NCBI RefSeq assembly: GCF_051859345.1
Contig: NZ_JBHYFV010000018.1
Coordinates: 1 to 64,000 of the forward strand
Direction of reading: 5' to 3'
Length of the DNA: 64,000 nucleotides
Source of the DNA: Marivita sp051859345
GTDB lineage: Bacteria; Pseudomonadota; Alphaproteobacteria; Rhodobacterales; Rhodobacteraceae
Position numbers and translations under genes: made by a program. Shown piece by piece: positions 51,376 to 59,643 of the stretch; the first letter of the stretch is position 1; every line of letters begins with the position of its first letter. The notes under the pieces are model-generated. The model did not search any database and was not told the DNA's origin. It saw only the letters and a program-made list of their open reading frames with translations.

Positions 51376-51475
51376 TCTTCTCTGGTTCAAAATTGCCTCG
51401 GGGGAGCGCTAAAGGTGCGGGGGCAGAGCCCCCACATTTTCCGTTAACGGAAAATCTAGGATGCGTCGACGCATC
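51376..51475 (+). repeat. Composite palindromic intergenic repeat, copy C (full form)
   Basis: Lead TCTTCTCTGGTTCAAAA, then three hairpins: GGGGGC-AGA-GCCCCC (51419-51433), the perfect palindrome ATTTTCCGTTAACGGAAAAT (51436-51455) and GATGCGTCGACGCATC (51460-51475). It has the same module order as copy A and lies between two leftward genes, oriented against them. Confidence 0.85.
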
Positions 51476-51500
51476 GTTCGCGCCATAACCTTACGTCCGC

Positions 51501-51947
51501 CTATTCTATGGTGATTCCCAACCGCTGCGTTTCCCCGGTCGAGCCGGGAATGCGCAGGAAATATTCACCGGGCTTGATCGCCACGAAACCGATTTCCATG
51601 GAGCCGGCATCGTCGAACTCGATGGAATTCACGCCGATGGGCCGGATTTCCAGATCGTTCACCACGATTTCGTCGATCCAGATCGCGCGAAAGAACTCCG
51701 ATCCCTCCAGCGCCAGCTCCGCCGATCCGTCGCCCTCGATCTCGAACTCGTAATAGGTGCCCGAAGTCAACACCCAAGGCGCCTCTGCCAAAGGCATGCC
51801 GGAACTGAGCGTGATCGGCGGCAGTTCGGCCTTGTTGGCCGAAGACAGGATACCGGCGCGGCCCCAGTCTTCGCGGGGGGCGCCATCGGCAAGGACAAGC
51901 GCGGGGGTGAGTAGGGCGAGGCCAAGGGCGGCAAGGGTCTGTTTCAT
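51501..51947 (-). CDS. Small periplasmic protein in the PQQ-dehydrogenase locus (148 aa)
   Basis: A signal peptide (MKQTLAALGLALLTPALVLA) is followed by an all-beta domain (APWVLTSGTYYEFEIEGDGS, SMEIGFVAIKPGEYFLRIPG) reminiscent of a cupredoxin or beta-sandwich fold. No Cys-Met-His copper-ligand set is evident. GGAG before the ATG sets the start; longer frames run into the neighbouring gene. No known family is recognised; its position between beta-propeller and ABC genes suggests a periplasmic accessory role. Confidence 0.65.
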   Translation of the reverse strand: MKQTLAALGLALLTPALVLADGAPREDWGRAGILSSANKAELPPITLSSGMPLAEAPWVLTSGTYYEFEIEGDGSAELALEGSEFFRAIWIDEIVVNDLEIRPIGVNSIEFDDAGSMEIGFVAIKPGEYFLRIPGSTGETQRLGITIE

Positions 51948-52021
51948 TAAAAACTCCGTCATGTGTGAAACTTGATTACTGTGGGGTGACAAGCTGAAAG
52001 GGGATGGTTCGGTGCGACCGC

Positions 52022-52990
52022 TCACTCGGTTGGCCGGAACGCAGCCCCCCAGGGAAAACGGCCCACCTTGATGCTCTTGATCGCCTTGCGGCTGGCCACA
52101 TCGACCACGGTGACGTCGCCGGACACGCCGTTGGTGGTGAAAAGCTGCGTCCGGTCGGCGTTGAAATCCATGTGCCAGACACGGCGACCGACAAGGATGT
52201 AGTCCTCGACCTCGTATGTGTCCGAATTCACGACGGCGACATGGTTCGACGGCCCGAGCGCAACAAAGGCATGTGTGTCCCCGGTGGTGAACTCGAACCC
52301 CACCGGCTGCACCCGGTCGGGGTGGATGTTGGCGACCTCGAAGTTGATCTTGGCCTTCTCGGTCTGGGTCGCCACGTCGAACACGGTGATCGTGCCGCCG
52401 ATTTCGGAACTCACCCAAAGCTCGGTGCCGTCCTTGACGAATTCGGCATGGCGGGGGCGCGAATCCACCAGAGTGTTGGCGAACAATTGCTGGGTTTCGG
52501 TGTCGATCCAATGCGCCATGTTGGTGGTTTCCGAGGTGGTGATGGCGATCTTGCCATCGGGGCTGACCGCCATGCCCTCGGGTTCGATGCCGACGTCGAT
52601 CTGCGCCACGACGGTGCGCGTGACGGTATCGACCACGGTGGTGATCGCATCGTCTTCGTTGGCGATGTAAAGATGCCGGTCATCCGGGGCCAGCACGAAC
52701 TGTTCCGGGTCTTCGCCTGACGGCAGGTCATGCAGGATCTCGCCCGTGTCCGGGTCCATCACCTGCACCGAATCGCTGTCGGAGGCGCAGATATAGACAA
52801 CCGAGAAATTCTTGGAGAAGGTGATCCCGCGCGGGCGTTCGCCGGTTTCGATGGTGCGCACGACTTCAAGCGTCTCGATGTCGATCACGCTGATCGTGTC
52901 GTCTTTTTCATTGGTCACCCAGATCTCGTCCGCCAGGGCTGTGGTTGATAGCAGGGCAGCGGTCAGGGTGGTGAGGATCGGCAGTTTCAT
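52022..52990 (-). CDS. YVTN-type beta-propeller protein, PQQ-dependent-catabolism associated
   Basis: 322 residues. A signal peptide (1-20) is followed by seven propeller blades with motifs such as VTNEKDDTISVIDIETLEVV, DPEQFVLAPDDRHLYIANED and FTTNGVSGDVTVVDVASRKA. Proteins of this kind recur beside PQQ dehydrogenase and ABC genes and have no assigned biochemical role. It probably acts in the periplasm, perhaps as a binding or assembly scaffold. AAAGGACC precedes the chosen ATG. Confidence 0.82.
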   Translation of the reverse strand: MKLPILTTLTAALLSTTALADEIWVTNEKDDTISVIDIETLEVVRTIETGERPRGITFSKNFSVVYICASDSDSVQVMDPDTGEILHDLPSGEDPEQFVLAPDDRHLYIANEDDAITTVVDTVTRTVVAQIDVGIEPEGMAVSPDGKIAITTSETTNMAHWIDTETQQLFANTLVDSRPRHAEFVKDGTELWVSSEIGGTITVFDVATQTEKAKINFEVANIHPDRVQPVGFEFTTGDTHAFVALGPSNHVAVVNSDTYEVEDYILVGRRVWHMDFNADRTQLFTTNGVSGDVTVVDVASRKAIKSIKVGRFPWGAAFRPTE

Positions 52991-53020
52991 GAGCGTCGGT
53001 CCTTTTGGTTGGTGATGGAC

Positions 53021-53065
53021 TGGGGGCGCTGCCCCCAAACCCCCGGAGTTTATCTGGCAAGATGA
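53021..53065 (-). repeat. Composite palindromic intergenic repeat, copy E (short form)
   Basis: Minus strand: CTCCGGGGGTTTGGGGGCAG leading into the hairpin TGGGGGC-AGC-GCCCCCA (53021-53037). It lies between the binding-protein gene and the beta-propeller gene, in the same orientation as they are read, and lacks the AT-rich modules. Confidence 0.7.
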
Positions 53066-53074
53066 AGGGGCAGG

Positions 53075-54253
53075 TCAGTTCTGAAAGGCGGTGCAGCCGC
53101 TTTCGGGTTGATCGAGGCCCAGCGTGTCCAGTTCGGTGCGCTGGTGCAGGAAGCCGTCGAGTGGCGCCTGCGCCACCAGCGCGCGTTCATGCACCAGGGG
53201 GATCGGTTGGCGCAGCTGGCCGTTCCAGCTGCGAAAGGTCAGCGGGCGGCCCTTGAAGCCGGCAAGTTCGAAGGCGTCGGACAGCATGTAGGTGCGCAGG
53301 GTTTCGGCATCTGATGCGCCTGTGCGGGTGACGGCCTCTCCGATGGCGCGCAGGGCGGCCCAGGTGGCATAGTCGCGATCCTGCATCGGGCGCTCGGCCA
53401 GGTCTTCGAACCGGGATTGAAGCTGTGCGGCGCCCCAGGCCTCGACCACGCGGTGCCATGTGACCGGGCGCAGCCCTTCGGAGCCGGCGACGGGGCGGGG
53501 ACGCCAGGTGTTGAACGAGATGTAGCGCGCGAAATCATCGGCTGCGTCGGCCACCAGCAGCACGTCGTATTCGCCCAGATCCTGGGTGAAGAGCGGCACC
53601 TCCTGGGACGCGTTGCGGCGCATGTCGGCGTTGAAGGCCCAGGTCTTGCGCGCGCCGAAGGACAGCCCGAACTTGCGCGCCGCGGCCTCCAGCGTGTCAG
53701 CCCAGGCCTGGTCGTCTGGGCGGTCGCCCGCGATCAGCGCGATGTCGTCCCAGCGGCGCTGCACGAAGAACTGCATCAGCGCATCGGCTTTCATCGCGTA
53801 GGAGGGCAGGGTGTGCAGAAGGTTCGCCCGGCACAAATCATCGCGCAGCGCGACGTCCGCTGCCCCGGCGTTGAACAGCAGCGCTGCCGCTGCCTCGGGA
53901 AGATCGGCCACCGCGGTCACCTTGTCGGCTGGCGCATCCAGCACCAGAAGATCGCCCTCCGCCAGTGCCGCGCGGGCGGCCTCTGCGAAATCTCCGTCGG
54001 GGGCAACCTCGGTCACGGCGAGCGTGTAGGTCTGCCCCAGGAAACGCCCGGTTGTGATGTTGTCTTCAAGTCCAAGCTCGGCGCCCCGCAGGCCCAGGTC
54101 TTCGGGGATCGGGTCGAGGTTCGACAGGGTTGGCGGCGCTTCCACGACCTGCTTGAGATAGTGGATGTTCACCTCGACCTGGGCGTTGGCGGTCGAGCCG
54201 AGGCCAAGGCCCATGGCACAGGCAACGGCACACGCAAAACGTGATTTACGCAT
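53075..54253 (-). CDS. Leu/Ile/Val-type ABC substrate-binding protein, PQQ-dehydrogenase system
   Basis: 392 residues. A signal peptide (1-24) precedes a type I periplasmic binding fold (VNIHYLKQVVEAPPTLSNLD, ALLFNAGAADVALRDDLCRA, DYATWAALRAIGEAVTRTGA). It has the hallmarks of the PQQ-linked binding-protein family. It sits in one leftward unit with the beta-propeller, the 148-residue protein and the ABC-2 pair, yet no LIV-type permeases are present, so it may sense or deliver a ligand rather than feed an importer. GGGAGGACC sets the start. Confidence 0.82.
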   Translation of the reverse strand: MRKSRFACAVACAMGLGLGSTANAQVEVNIHYLKQVVEAPPTLSNLDPIPEDLGLRGAELGLEDNITTGRFLGQTYTLAVTEVAPDGDFAEAARAALAEGDLLVLDAPADKVTAVADLPEAAAALLFNAGAADVALRDDLCRANLLHTLPSYAMKADALMQFFVQRRWDDIALIAGDRPDDQAWADTLEAAARKFGLSFGARKTWAFNADMRRNASQEVPLFTQDLGEYDVLLVADAADDFARYISFNTWRPRPVAGSEGLRPVTWHRVVEAWGAAQLQSRFEDLAERPMQDRDYATWAALRAIGEAVTRTGASDAETLRTYMLSDAFELAGFKGRPLTFRSWNGQLRQPIPLVHERALVAQAPLDGFLHQRTELDTLGLDQPESGCTAFQN

Positions 54254-54428
54254 CAATCTGGTCCTCCCTGCACAACGGTAGGCTGAGGATGTGAAAAGAG
54301 GAAATACGACCATTGTCTTGGGCCAAATGGACCGGAATCGGCCGGTCGCGCCACGAAAGTCCAATACCCGCATCGAGAGGGTCTGGGTACATATCCGGCA
54401 AGACACTGTTGTGCCTGAGGAGGACCCC
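54254..54428. promoter_or_regulatory. Divergent promoter region, binding protein / cytochrome c550
   Basis: 175 bp between two leaders. It contains TACGACC (54310-54316), which matches part of the inverted repeat at the quinoprotein promoter, and a TACATAT stretch near 54390 that could be a -10. A shared regulator is possible but the match is short. Confidence 0.3.
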
Positions 54429-55127
54429 ATGACCGCTTTCACTCTCAAATCCGCATGCGCCGCACTGGCGCTGAGTGCCGTTGCCACGCTTGTGCAGGCG
54501 CATGGCGATGTGGCCCCACAGGCGGTCGATACGGCTGGCTTGCCGGAAACCGGCGACGACTGGCTGACCGAGAACCCGTACCGCGCCGAAGCTGTCGGGG
54601 AAGAGGTCTGGGCCCGCGCGGTCGAGATCGGTGCGTCGGGCTACAACCAGAACTGCGCGCGCTGCCACGGGCTCGAAGCGATTTCGGGTGGACTGGCCCC
54701 CGATGTGCGCTTCCTCGAGGCCGAGGAATACGGCGATGAGTGGTATATCGAACGCTTCCGTTTTGGATACACGCAGAACGGCACCACCAAGATGCCGGAA
54801 TTCGGTGAATTGCTGGGCCAGGATGCCGCCTGGGCGATCCGCACCTATATCGAAACCCGCCCCGACGACGTCTCGATGGAAGAGGTCGCGGATGAACTGA
54901 AGGCGCTGCGTGACCAGATCGTCGGATACGCGTCCGATGCCTCGACTGCCGATGCCGACGCGCTCAAGACACGCCTGTCCGAAATCGCGGCCAATATCGA
55001 GACCGTGTCCGGTGCGCCCGTTGCCGACAGCGCAGCCTATCGCGCCGCAAATCTGATCGACGGCACCCAGGAGGCCTATGCGCGCGCTGCCGAGGCCTTG
55101 ACGATTGGTCTCTCTGCGGCACATTGA
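54429..55127 (+). CDS. Cytochrome c550, PedF type
   Basis: 232 residues. A signal peptide (about 1-24) precedes a mono-haem cytochrome c: Cys76-x-x-Cys79-His80 (CARCHG), distal Met122 (TKMPEF). About 75 extra C-terminal residues form charged helices without further haem sites (DELKALRDQIVGYASDASTA). PedF-like c550 proteins accept electrons from PQQ alcohol dehydrogenases. GGAGGA precedes the ATG; the MoxJ-like gene follows after 4 bp. Confidence 0.83.
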   Translation: MTAFTLKSACAALALSAVATLVQAHGDVAPQAVDTAGLPETGDDWLTENPYRAEAVGEEVWARAVEIGASGYNQNCARCHGLEAISGGLAPDVRFLEAEEYGDEWYIERFRFGYTQNGTTKMPEFGELLGQDAAWAIRTYIETRPDDVSMEEVADELKALRDQIVGYASDASTADADALKTRLSEIAANIETVSGAPVADSAAYRAANLIDGTQEAYARAAEALTIGLSAAH

Positions 55128-55131
55128 TCCC

Positions 55132-56028
55132 ATGATGCGACTGCGCGCGATCTTCACGGCAACCCTGCTGGTCCTGGCTGGTCCGGCACTGGCCAGCGAT
55201 CCCTGTGCCGATTTCATCCCCCAACCCAAGCCGCAAAACGCCGGTCGCGACATTGTTGGTCAGGACATTGACCAGATCATGGATAGGGGCTTCATGACCT
55301 TTGCGGTCTACGAAGACTATCCGCCCTATAGCTGGGAAGAGATGGGCACCCCTCGGGGCATCGACATCGACATCGCCCGCATCATCGCCTCGGATATCGG
55401 TGTTGATGCACGCTTCAACTTCATCACTGCCGGTGAGAATCTTGATGCGGATCTGCGCAACCACATCTGGAAAGGCCCGGTGGTGGGCGGTGCGGTGTCC
55501 AATGTCATGCTGCGCGTGCCTTATGACAGCGCCTTCAATTGCCGCGTCGAACAAGTGGTGTTCACCGGCCAGTACATGACCGAAAGCATCGCCATCGCCT
55601 ATTCCCAGGCGGACTATCCCGATGGTGGCCCGGTCCCGGCCTATTTCCGCATCGACACGGTGGCGGTCGAGAACGACTCCATCGCCGATTTCTACCTGAC
55701 TGGCTTTGCCGGCGGGCAGCTTGCCCAGGGCGTGCGCCGCTATCCAACCATGCAGGATGCGATGCAGGCTTTGGCCGATGGCGAGGTGATGGCGGCTATG
55801 GGGCCGCTGGCACAGCTTGAATTCGGGGTGGTGGACGGGATATCCATTCATCAACCACCTCTTCCGGGGTTTGCAAAATCGAAATGGACCTTGGGAACCG
55901 GCAGTCATTTCGCGTATCGTGGCCTGAGTTACAGCGCCGATGACGCCATCCTCGCGGCCCTGTCCGACGGACGGATCGCCGCGATATTTGAAAGCTACGG
56001 GCTGACACATCAGCCGCCAGACCGATAA
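55132..56028 (+). CDS. Quinoprotein-associated periplasmic binding protein (MoxJ/XoxJ-like)
   Basis: 298 residues. A signal peptide ends near ALAS, followed by a family 3 solute-binding fold (FMTFAVYEDYPPYSWEEMGT, RGIDIDIARIIASDIGVDAR, DGEVMAAMGPLAQLEFG). Members beside quinoprotein dehydrogenases, such as MoxJ and XoxJ, are thought to help assemble or activate the dehydrogenase rather than transport. Two adjacent ATGs (55132, 55135) are possible starts; the 4-bp gap to the cytochrome gene implies coupling, as no strong ribosome-binding site precedes them. Confidence 0.78.
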   Translation: MMRLRAIFTATLLVLAGPALASDPCADFIPQPKPQNAGRDIVGQDIDQIMDRGFMTFAVYEDYPPYSWEEMGTPRGIDIDIARIIASDIGVDARFNFITAGENLDADLRNHIWKGPVVGGAVSNVMLRVPYDSAFNCRVEQVVFTGQYMTESIAIAYSQADYPDGGPVPAYFRIDTVAVENDSIADFYLTGFAGGQLAQGVRRYPTMQDAMQALADGEVMAAMGPLAQLEFGVVDGISIHQPPLPGFAKSKWTLGTGSHFAYRGLSYSADDAILAALSDGRIAAIFESYGLTHQPPDR

Positions 56029-56112
56029 AGTTCACATCCGTGTTAAGCCATTGGTCTTATATGCCCCTTGGGTCCGACCCCCTAGGCTGACCATCAAAGA
56101 AGGATCAAACCG

Positions 56113-56652
56113 ATGCACATGACCGATTCCCGCACAATTGCCGCCCCCCCGGAAGAGGTGTGGGCCGCGATCCTGGATCCCGAGGTGCTCAAGCAATGTG
56201 TGCCCGGATGCCAGGAAATGTCCGGATCGCCGGAAGACGGGTTCGAAGCCACCGTTGTCCAGAAGGTCGGCCCGGTGAAGGCCACCTTCAAAGGGTCCGT
56301 GACGCTGACCGACATGGTGCCCCATGAATCCCTGAAACTGTCCGGTGAAGGCAAGGGCGGCGCCGCCGGATTTGCCAAGGGCGGCGCGGATGTAAGACTG
56401 GTCCCGGTCGAAGGCGGCACCGAGCTGCACTACGAGGTAGAGGCCAAGGTCGGCGGCAAGCTGGCACAGCTGGGCAGCCGGATCATCGACGGGTTCGCCA
56501 AAAAGATGGCCGACCAGTTTTTCAGCAACTTTCAGAACGCCGTCGAAGGCGCCGGTCAGGAAGCGGGCGAAGACGCGGCCACCGCGGATGCCGAAACCGG
56601 TGACGCGGATGGCGAAAAGAAAAAGGGCTGGTTCAAGAAGCTGGTCACTTGA
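56113..56652 (+). CDS. coxG: CoxG-type SRPBCC protein
   Basis: 179 residues. A START/SRPBCC lipid-pocket domain (about 1-145; TIAAPPEEVWAAILDPEVLK, GCQEMSG, IIDGFAKKMADQFFSNFQ) is followed by an acidic linker and a basic amphipathic tail, KKKGWFKKLVT. CoxG proteins anchor CO dehydrogenase to the membrane and have been linked to quinone handling. It is the first gene of the cox run; a GAAGGA site precedes the ATG. Confidence 0.87.
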   Translation: MHMTDSRTIAAPPEEVWAAILDPEVLKQCVPGCQEMSGSPEDGFEATVVQKVGPVKATFKGSVTLTDMVPHESLKLSGEGKGGAAGFAKGGADVRLVPVEGGTELHYEVEAKVGGKLAQLGSRIIDGFAKKMADQFFSNFQNAVEGAGQEAGEDAATADAETGDADGEKKKGWFKKLVT

Positions 56653-56712
56653 TCGGCATAAGGTTCTGAAACACAATCGAAATAGAAATAGAATATCGAC
56701 GGGAGGAGTTTA

Positions 56713-57198
56713 ATGACCAAGGTAACGATGACGGTAAACGGAAAATCCGTTTCCGGCGAGGTCAAGGGCAACACGCTTTTGACCGAGTTCCTGCGCGAAG
56801 ATCTGCGCCTGACAGGCACCCATGTGGGCTGTGATACGTCTCAGTGTGGCGCGTGTGTGGTTCATGTGAATGGCGAGGCTGTAAAGTCCTGCACCATGTT
56901 CGCCTCCGAGGCGGATGGTTCAGAGGTCAAGACCATCGAAGGCATGGCCAATGCCGACGGCTCGCTTGGTGTGATCCAGCAGGCCTTTCAGGAACACCAC
57001 GGTCTGCAATGCGGCTTCTGCACGCCGGGCATGGTGATGTCCGCTGCGGCCCTGCTCAAGGACAATCCCAAGCCGACCGAGGCCGAGGTGCGCGATTATC
57101 TTGAAGGCAACATCTGCCGCTGCACAGGATACCACAACATCGTCAAGGCGATCATGGCCGCATCCGGTCAGGACGTCCCTGCGGTTGCGGCAGAATAA
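56713..57198 (+). CDS. coxS: Molybdenum hydroxylase small [2Fe-2S] subunit (CoxS)
   Basis: 161 residues. Two [2Fe-2S] sets are complete: Cys40, Cys45, Cys48, Cys60 (plant-type) and Cys100, Cys103, Cys135, Cys137 (GFCTPGM, CRCTGY). It relays electrons between the molybdenum and FAD subunits. It is followed by coxL and coxM, the S-L-M order of form II enzymes. Confidence 0.93.
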   Translation: MTKVTMTVNGKSVSGEVKGNTLLTEFLREDLRLTGTHVGCDTSQCGACVVHVNGEAVKSCTMFASEADGSEVKTIEGMANADGSLGVIQQAFQEHHGLQCGFCTPGMVMSAAALLKDNPKPTEAEVRDYLEGNICRCTGYHNIVKAIMAASGQDVPAVAAE

Positions 57199-57253
57199 GT
57201 CATAAATGTAGGGTGTGTGCTTGCACGCACCGCTCCAAGGGAGGAACACCACT

Positions 57254-59629
57254 ATGCCGAAGGATCATGGCATTGGCGCAAGCCCGAAGCGGCGTGAAGA
57301 CGTCCGCTTTCTGACTGGTGCTGGCAATTACACGGACGATATCAACGTCTTCGGACAGGCTTATGTCCACTTCCTGCGCTCCGATATGGCGCATGGGAAA
57401 ATCAACAAGATCGACACCAGCGCGGCCGAAGCCATGCCGGGTGTCGTGCGGATCTTCACAGGCGCCGATTTCGAAGGCGTTGGCGGTCTGCCCTGCGGCT
57501 GGCAGGTGACGGACAAGCATGGTGAAGTGATGAAGGAACCGGGGCACCCGGTTCTGTGTCAGGGCAAGGTGCGCCACGTTGGCGATCCGATCGCCGCTGT
57601 TGTCGCGGACAGCCTCGAAGAGGCCCGCACCGCAGCCGAAGCGATTGTCTTTGACATCGAGGAACTTCCCGCCGTCGTCGACATGAACAAGGCGCTCGAA
57701 TCCGGTTCCACCAAGGTGCATGACGATCTGTCGGACAACCTCTGCTATGACTGGCAGTTCGGCACCGACACCGAAACCACAGATGCAGCGTTCAAGAACG
57801 CGGCGCATGTGACGACGCTGGAACTGGTGAACAACCGCCTCGTCGCCAACCCGATGGAACCGCGCGTCGCCGTGGGGGACTATTCCCGCGCGCGGGACGA
57901 GCACACGCTTTATACCACGTCGCAAAACCCGCATGTGATCCGTCTTTTGATGGGCGCGTTTGTTCTGGGTATCCCCGAGCACAAGCTGCGCGTCGTCGCG
58001 CCTGACGTGGGTGGCGGTTTCGGCACCAAGATCTTCCATTACGCCGAAGAGGCGTTCTGCACCTTCGCCGCAAAGGCCTGCAACCGCCCGGTCAAATGGA
58101 CGTCGACCCGGTCCGAGGCGTTCATGTCCGACGCGCATGGCCGCGACCACGTCACCAAGATCGAACTGGCGCTCGACAAGGACAACAATTTCCTTGCCGT
58201 GCGCACCGACACCAAGGCGAATATGGGCGCGTACCTGTCCACTTTCTCGTCCTCGGTGCCGACATGGCTGCATGGCACGCTGATGGCAGGCAACTACAAG
58301 ACGCCGGCCGTTCAGGTGAACGTCAAAGCCGTCTTCACCAACACCGTGCCGGTCGACGCGTACCGTGGGGCAGGTCGCCCCGAAGCGACGTTCCAGCTGG
58401 AACGCGTGATCGACATGGCCGCGCGCGAACTCAAGGTCGATCCGATCGCCCTGCGCCGTCAGAACTTCATCACGCAATTCCCCTACGCCACGCCGGTCGC
58501 CGTCGAATACGACACCGGCGACTACGAAGCGACGATGGCCAAGATGGAAGAGCTGATGGACATTCCCGGCTTCGCCGCCCGTCGCGCCGAGTCCGAGAAA
58601 AACGGCAAGCTGCGTGGTCTTGGCATCAACTGCTTCATCGAGGCTTGCGGCATCGCACCGTCGAACCTTGTGGGCCAGCTTGGCGCCCGTGCCGGTCTTT
58701 ACGACGCGGCCACCGTCCGGGTGAACGCAACCGGCTCCATCTCGGTGATGGTCGGCGCACACAGCCACGGGCAGGGGCATGAAACCGTGTTCCCGCAAGT
58801 CGTGGCTGAAATGCTGGGCATCGACGAGAGCATGATCGACATCGTGCATGGCGACACCTCCAAGATCCCCTTCGGCATGGGCACCTACGGCTCGCGCTCG
58901 CTGGCGGTCTGCGGATCGGCAATGGTCCGGGCGACCGAGAAGATCATCAACAAGGCCAAGAAGATCGCGGGCCACCTTCTCGAAGCGTCCGACAGCGACA
59001 TCGAGCTCAAGGACGGCATGTTCAGCGTTGCCGGCACCGACAAATCGGTCGCCTGGGGGGATGTGACCCTCGCTGCCTATGTGCCGCACAATTACCCGCT
59101 TGAAGACATCGAACCGGGGCTTGAAGAAACCGCGTTCTACGATCCGGCCAACTTCACCTACCCGGCAGGCGCCTATGCCTGCGAGGTCGAGGTTGATCCC
59201 GACACCGGCCACGTCAAGATCGAAAAATTCGTCTCGGCGGACGATTTCGGCAATGTCGTGAACCCGATGATCGTCGAAGGCCAGGTCCATGGCGGCATCG
59301 CCCAGGGCATTGGCCAGGCGCTGCTTGAAAACTGTGCCTATGACGAAAACGGCCAGCTTCTGTCGGCGTCCTACATGGACTACGCCATGCCCCGTGCGGA
59401 CGACCTGCCGCACATGGCCGATTACGTCGTGGACCATTCCTGCCAGACGCCCTGCACGCATAACCCGCTTGGCGTCAAAGGCTGTGGTGAGGCCGGGGCC
59501 ATCGGCTCTCCGCCCACAGTGGTCAATGCGGTGATTGACGCGCTGCACTCGGGTGGTCACACTCATGTTTCCCATATCGATATGCCTGTGTCGCCCTCGC
59601 GCGTCTGGGCTGCGATGAACGGCCAGTAA
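57254..59629 (+). CDS. coxL: Form II aerobic CO dehydrogenase-like large molybdenum subunit
   Basis: 791 residues. Xanthine-oxidase-type molybdopterin-cytosine-dinucleotide subunit: PDVGGGFGTKIF, QGHETVFPQVVAE, and the catalytic Glu746 in KGCGEAGAIG. The active-site loop is AYRGAGR (369-375). True CO dehydrogenases (form I) carry AYxCSFR, whose Cys binds copper; its absence makes CO oxidation uncertain and another aldehyde or heterocycle substrate possible. GGGAGG precedes the ATG. Maturation genes such as coxD/E/F are absent from the window. Confidence 0.9.
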   Translation: MPKDHGIGASPKRREDVRFLTGAGNYTDDINVFGQAYVHFLRSDMAHGKINKIDTSAAEAMPGVVRIFTGADFEGVGGLPCGWQVTDKHGEVMKEPGHPVLCQGKVRHVGDPIAAVVADSLEEARTAAEAIVFDIEELPAVVDMNKALESGSTKVHDDLSDNLCYDWQFGTDTETTDAAFKNAAHVTTLELVNNRLVANPMEPRVAVGDYSRARDEHTLYTTSQNPHVIRLLMGAFVLGIPEHKLRVVAPDVGGGFGTKIFHYAEEAFCTFAAKACNRPVKWTSTRSEAFMSDAHGRDHVTKIELALDKDNNFLAVRTDTKANMGAYLSTFSSSVPTWLHGTLMAGNYKTPAVQVNVKAVFTNTVPVDAYRGAGRPEATFQLERVIDMAARELKVDPIALRRQNFITQFPYATPVAVEYDTGDYEATMAKMEELMDIPGFAARRAESEKNGKLRGLGINCFIEACGIAPSNLVGQLGARAGLYDAATVRVNATGSISVMVGAHSHGQGHETVFPQVVAEMLGIDESMIDIVHGDTSKIPFGMGTYGSRSLAVCGSAMVRATEKIINKAKKIAGHLLEASDSDIELKDGMFSVAGTDKSVAWGDVTLAAYVPHNYPLEDIEPGLEETAFYDPANFTYPAGAYACEVEVDPDTGHVKIEKFVSADDFGNVVNPMIVEGQVHGGIAQGIGQALLENCAYDENGQLLSASYMDYAMPRADDLPHMADYVVDHSCQTPCTHNPLGVKGCGEAGAIGSPPTVVNAVIDALHSGGHTHVSHIDMPVSPSRVWAAMNGQ

Positions 59630-59643
59630 GGAGGGCTTCAGAT

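Noticed and set aside
57254..59629. Calling the enzyme a proven CO dehydrogenase
   Set aside because: The copper-binding Cys motif AYxCSFR is replaced by AYRGAGR, and the gene order is that of form II.
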